A stretch of DNA of 6,572 nucleotides. It comes from Myxococcaceae bacterium (lineage in GTDB: Bacteria > Myxococcota > Myxococcia > Myxococcales > Myxococcaceae). How positions within the stretch are numbered: position 1 is the stretch's first letter; every line of letters begins with the position of its first letter. This document shows, in pieces, positions 6,412 to 6,572 of this stretch. The position numbers and the translations under genes are program-made. The notes beneath the pieces were generated by a model, which saw only the letters and a program-made list of their open reading frames with translations, was not told the origin of the DNA and ran no database searches. The stretch spans positions 1 to 6,572 of the forward strand of contig JAGSPQ010000207.1 in NCBI GenBank assembly GCA_018262385.1. The letters are read 5' to 3'.

Positions 6412-6490
6412 GAATCAGATTGAAAGCAACGATGTAGGACATTTGCGGACAATGTGGACAGTCAGTTTTTGATCCAAGGGGCACACGACA
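6412..6490 (+). promoter_or_regulatory. AT-richer leader with GGACA repeats upstream of the last gene
   Basis: This 79-bp gap is much less GC-rich than its flanks. It holds three direct GGACA copies (6437-6441, 6447-6451, 6456-6460), spaced 10 and 9 bases start to start, i.e. about one helical turn, and an inverted repeat ACATT/AATGT (6439-6443 and 6451-6455, seven-base spacer). A run of five T at 6466-6470 has no hairpin directly before it, so it is not called a terminator. The region probably contains the promoter or an operator for the gene starting at 6491; no convincing -35/-10 pair could be assigned. Confidence 0.35.
6476..6481 (+). promoter_or_regulatory. Strong ribosome binding site of the last gene
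   Basis: AAGGGG lies nine bases before the ATG at 6491. It is one of the best Shine-Dalgarno sequences in the window and is the main support for this truncated gene being real. Confidence 0.6.
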
Positions 6491-6572
6491 ATGACGATCA
6501 AGATTCAGCGCGGGCGGCAGTTTGCGGTGGGCGATGCCTCGGTGCAGATCCTCGACGACAAGGGGAAGGCCG
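6491..6572 (+). CDS. Start of an unrecognised gene, partial (runs off right edge)
   Basis: Only the first 27 codons are present, beginning MTIKIQRGRQFAVGD. The frame is open to the window end, has the GC-rich codon use of the neighbouring genes and is preceded by AAGGGG at good spacing. The visible residues alternate hydrophobic and polar positions as in beta strands, and there is no signal peptide. Nothing identifies the family. It lies 79 bp after the B3/4 gene on the same strand, but the AT-richer gap suggests its own promoter. Confidence 0.6.
   Translation, partial: MTIKIQRGRQFAVGDASVQILDDKGKA

Noticed and set aside
6439..6470. Rho-independent terminator after the B3/4 gene
   Set aside because: The inverted repeat has only five base pairs and the T run begins 11 bases after it, so it does not fit a terminator.

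Overview
The window looks like chromosomal DNA from a myxobacterium (Myxococcota). Base composition is very GC-rich with strong G/C at third codon positions. It carries a Ser/Thr-kinase-like protein joined through one membrane helix to a PEGA domain, a HEAT-repeat protein paired with a ParA ATPase, and short intergenic gaps. The phylum call is inference from this style; no marker gene is present. No rRNA, tRNA, CRISPR array, insertion sequence or integrase was seen.

Left part (1-2024, minus strand): a two-gene operon read right to left. It encodes a 495-residue coiled-coil/HEAT-repeat/winged-helix protein, followed after 15 bp by a ParA-type ATPase with an N-terminal helix-turn-helix, cut by the left edge. 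This resembles the architecture of intracellular positioning systems: a ParA ATPase plus a scaffold or partner protein. It is the most interesting module here.

Middle (2025-4501): a 284-bp divergent control region, then on the plus strand a 730-residue transmembrane Ser/Thr-kinase-like protein. Its kinase domain has lost the HRDLKPEN lysine and the central glycine of the nucleotide loop. A Pro-rich linker, one membrane helix, a PEGA domain and an unrecognised exported C-terminal region follow.

Right part (4475-5706, minus strand): a two-gene operon of a single-HKD phospholipase D/nuclease-superfamily protein with a C-terminal Cys/His cluster, then a YihX-like HAD phosphatase. The phosphatase gene ends 27 bp inside the end of the kinase gene, tail to tail. 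Diverging from it (5773-6411, plus) is a free-standing B3/4-domain protein, related to the domain of the PheRS beta subunit. A gene with a strong ribosome binding site starts at 6491 and runs off the right edge.

Apart from the two tight minus-strand pairs, the genes are not clearly one pathway. No intergenic stretch exceeds 300 bp.
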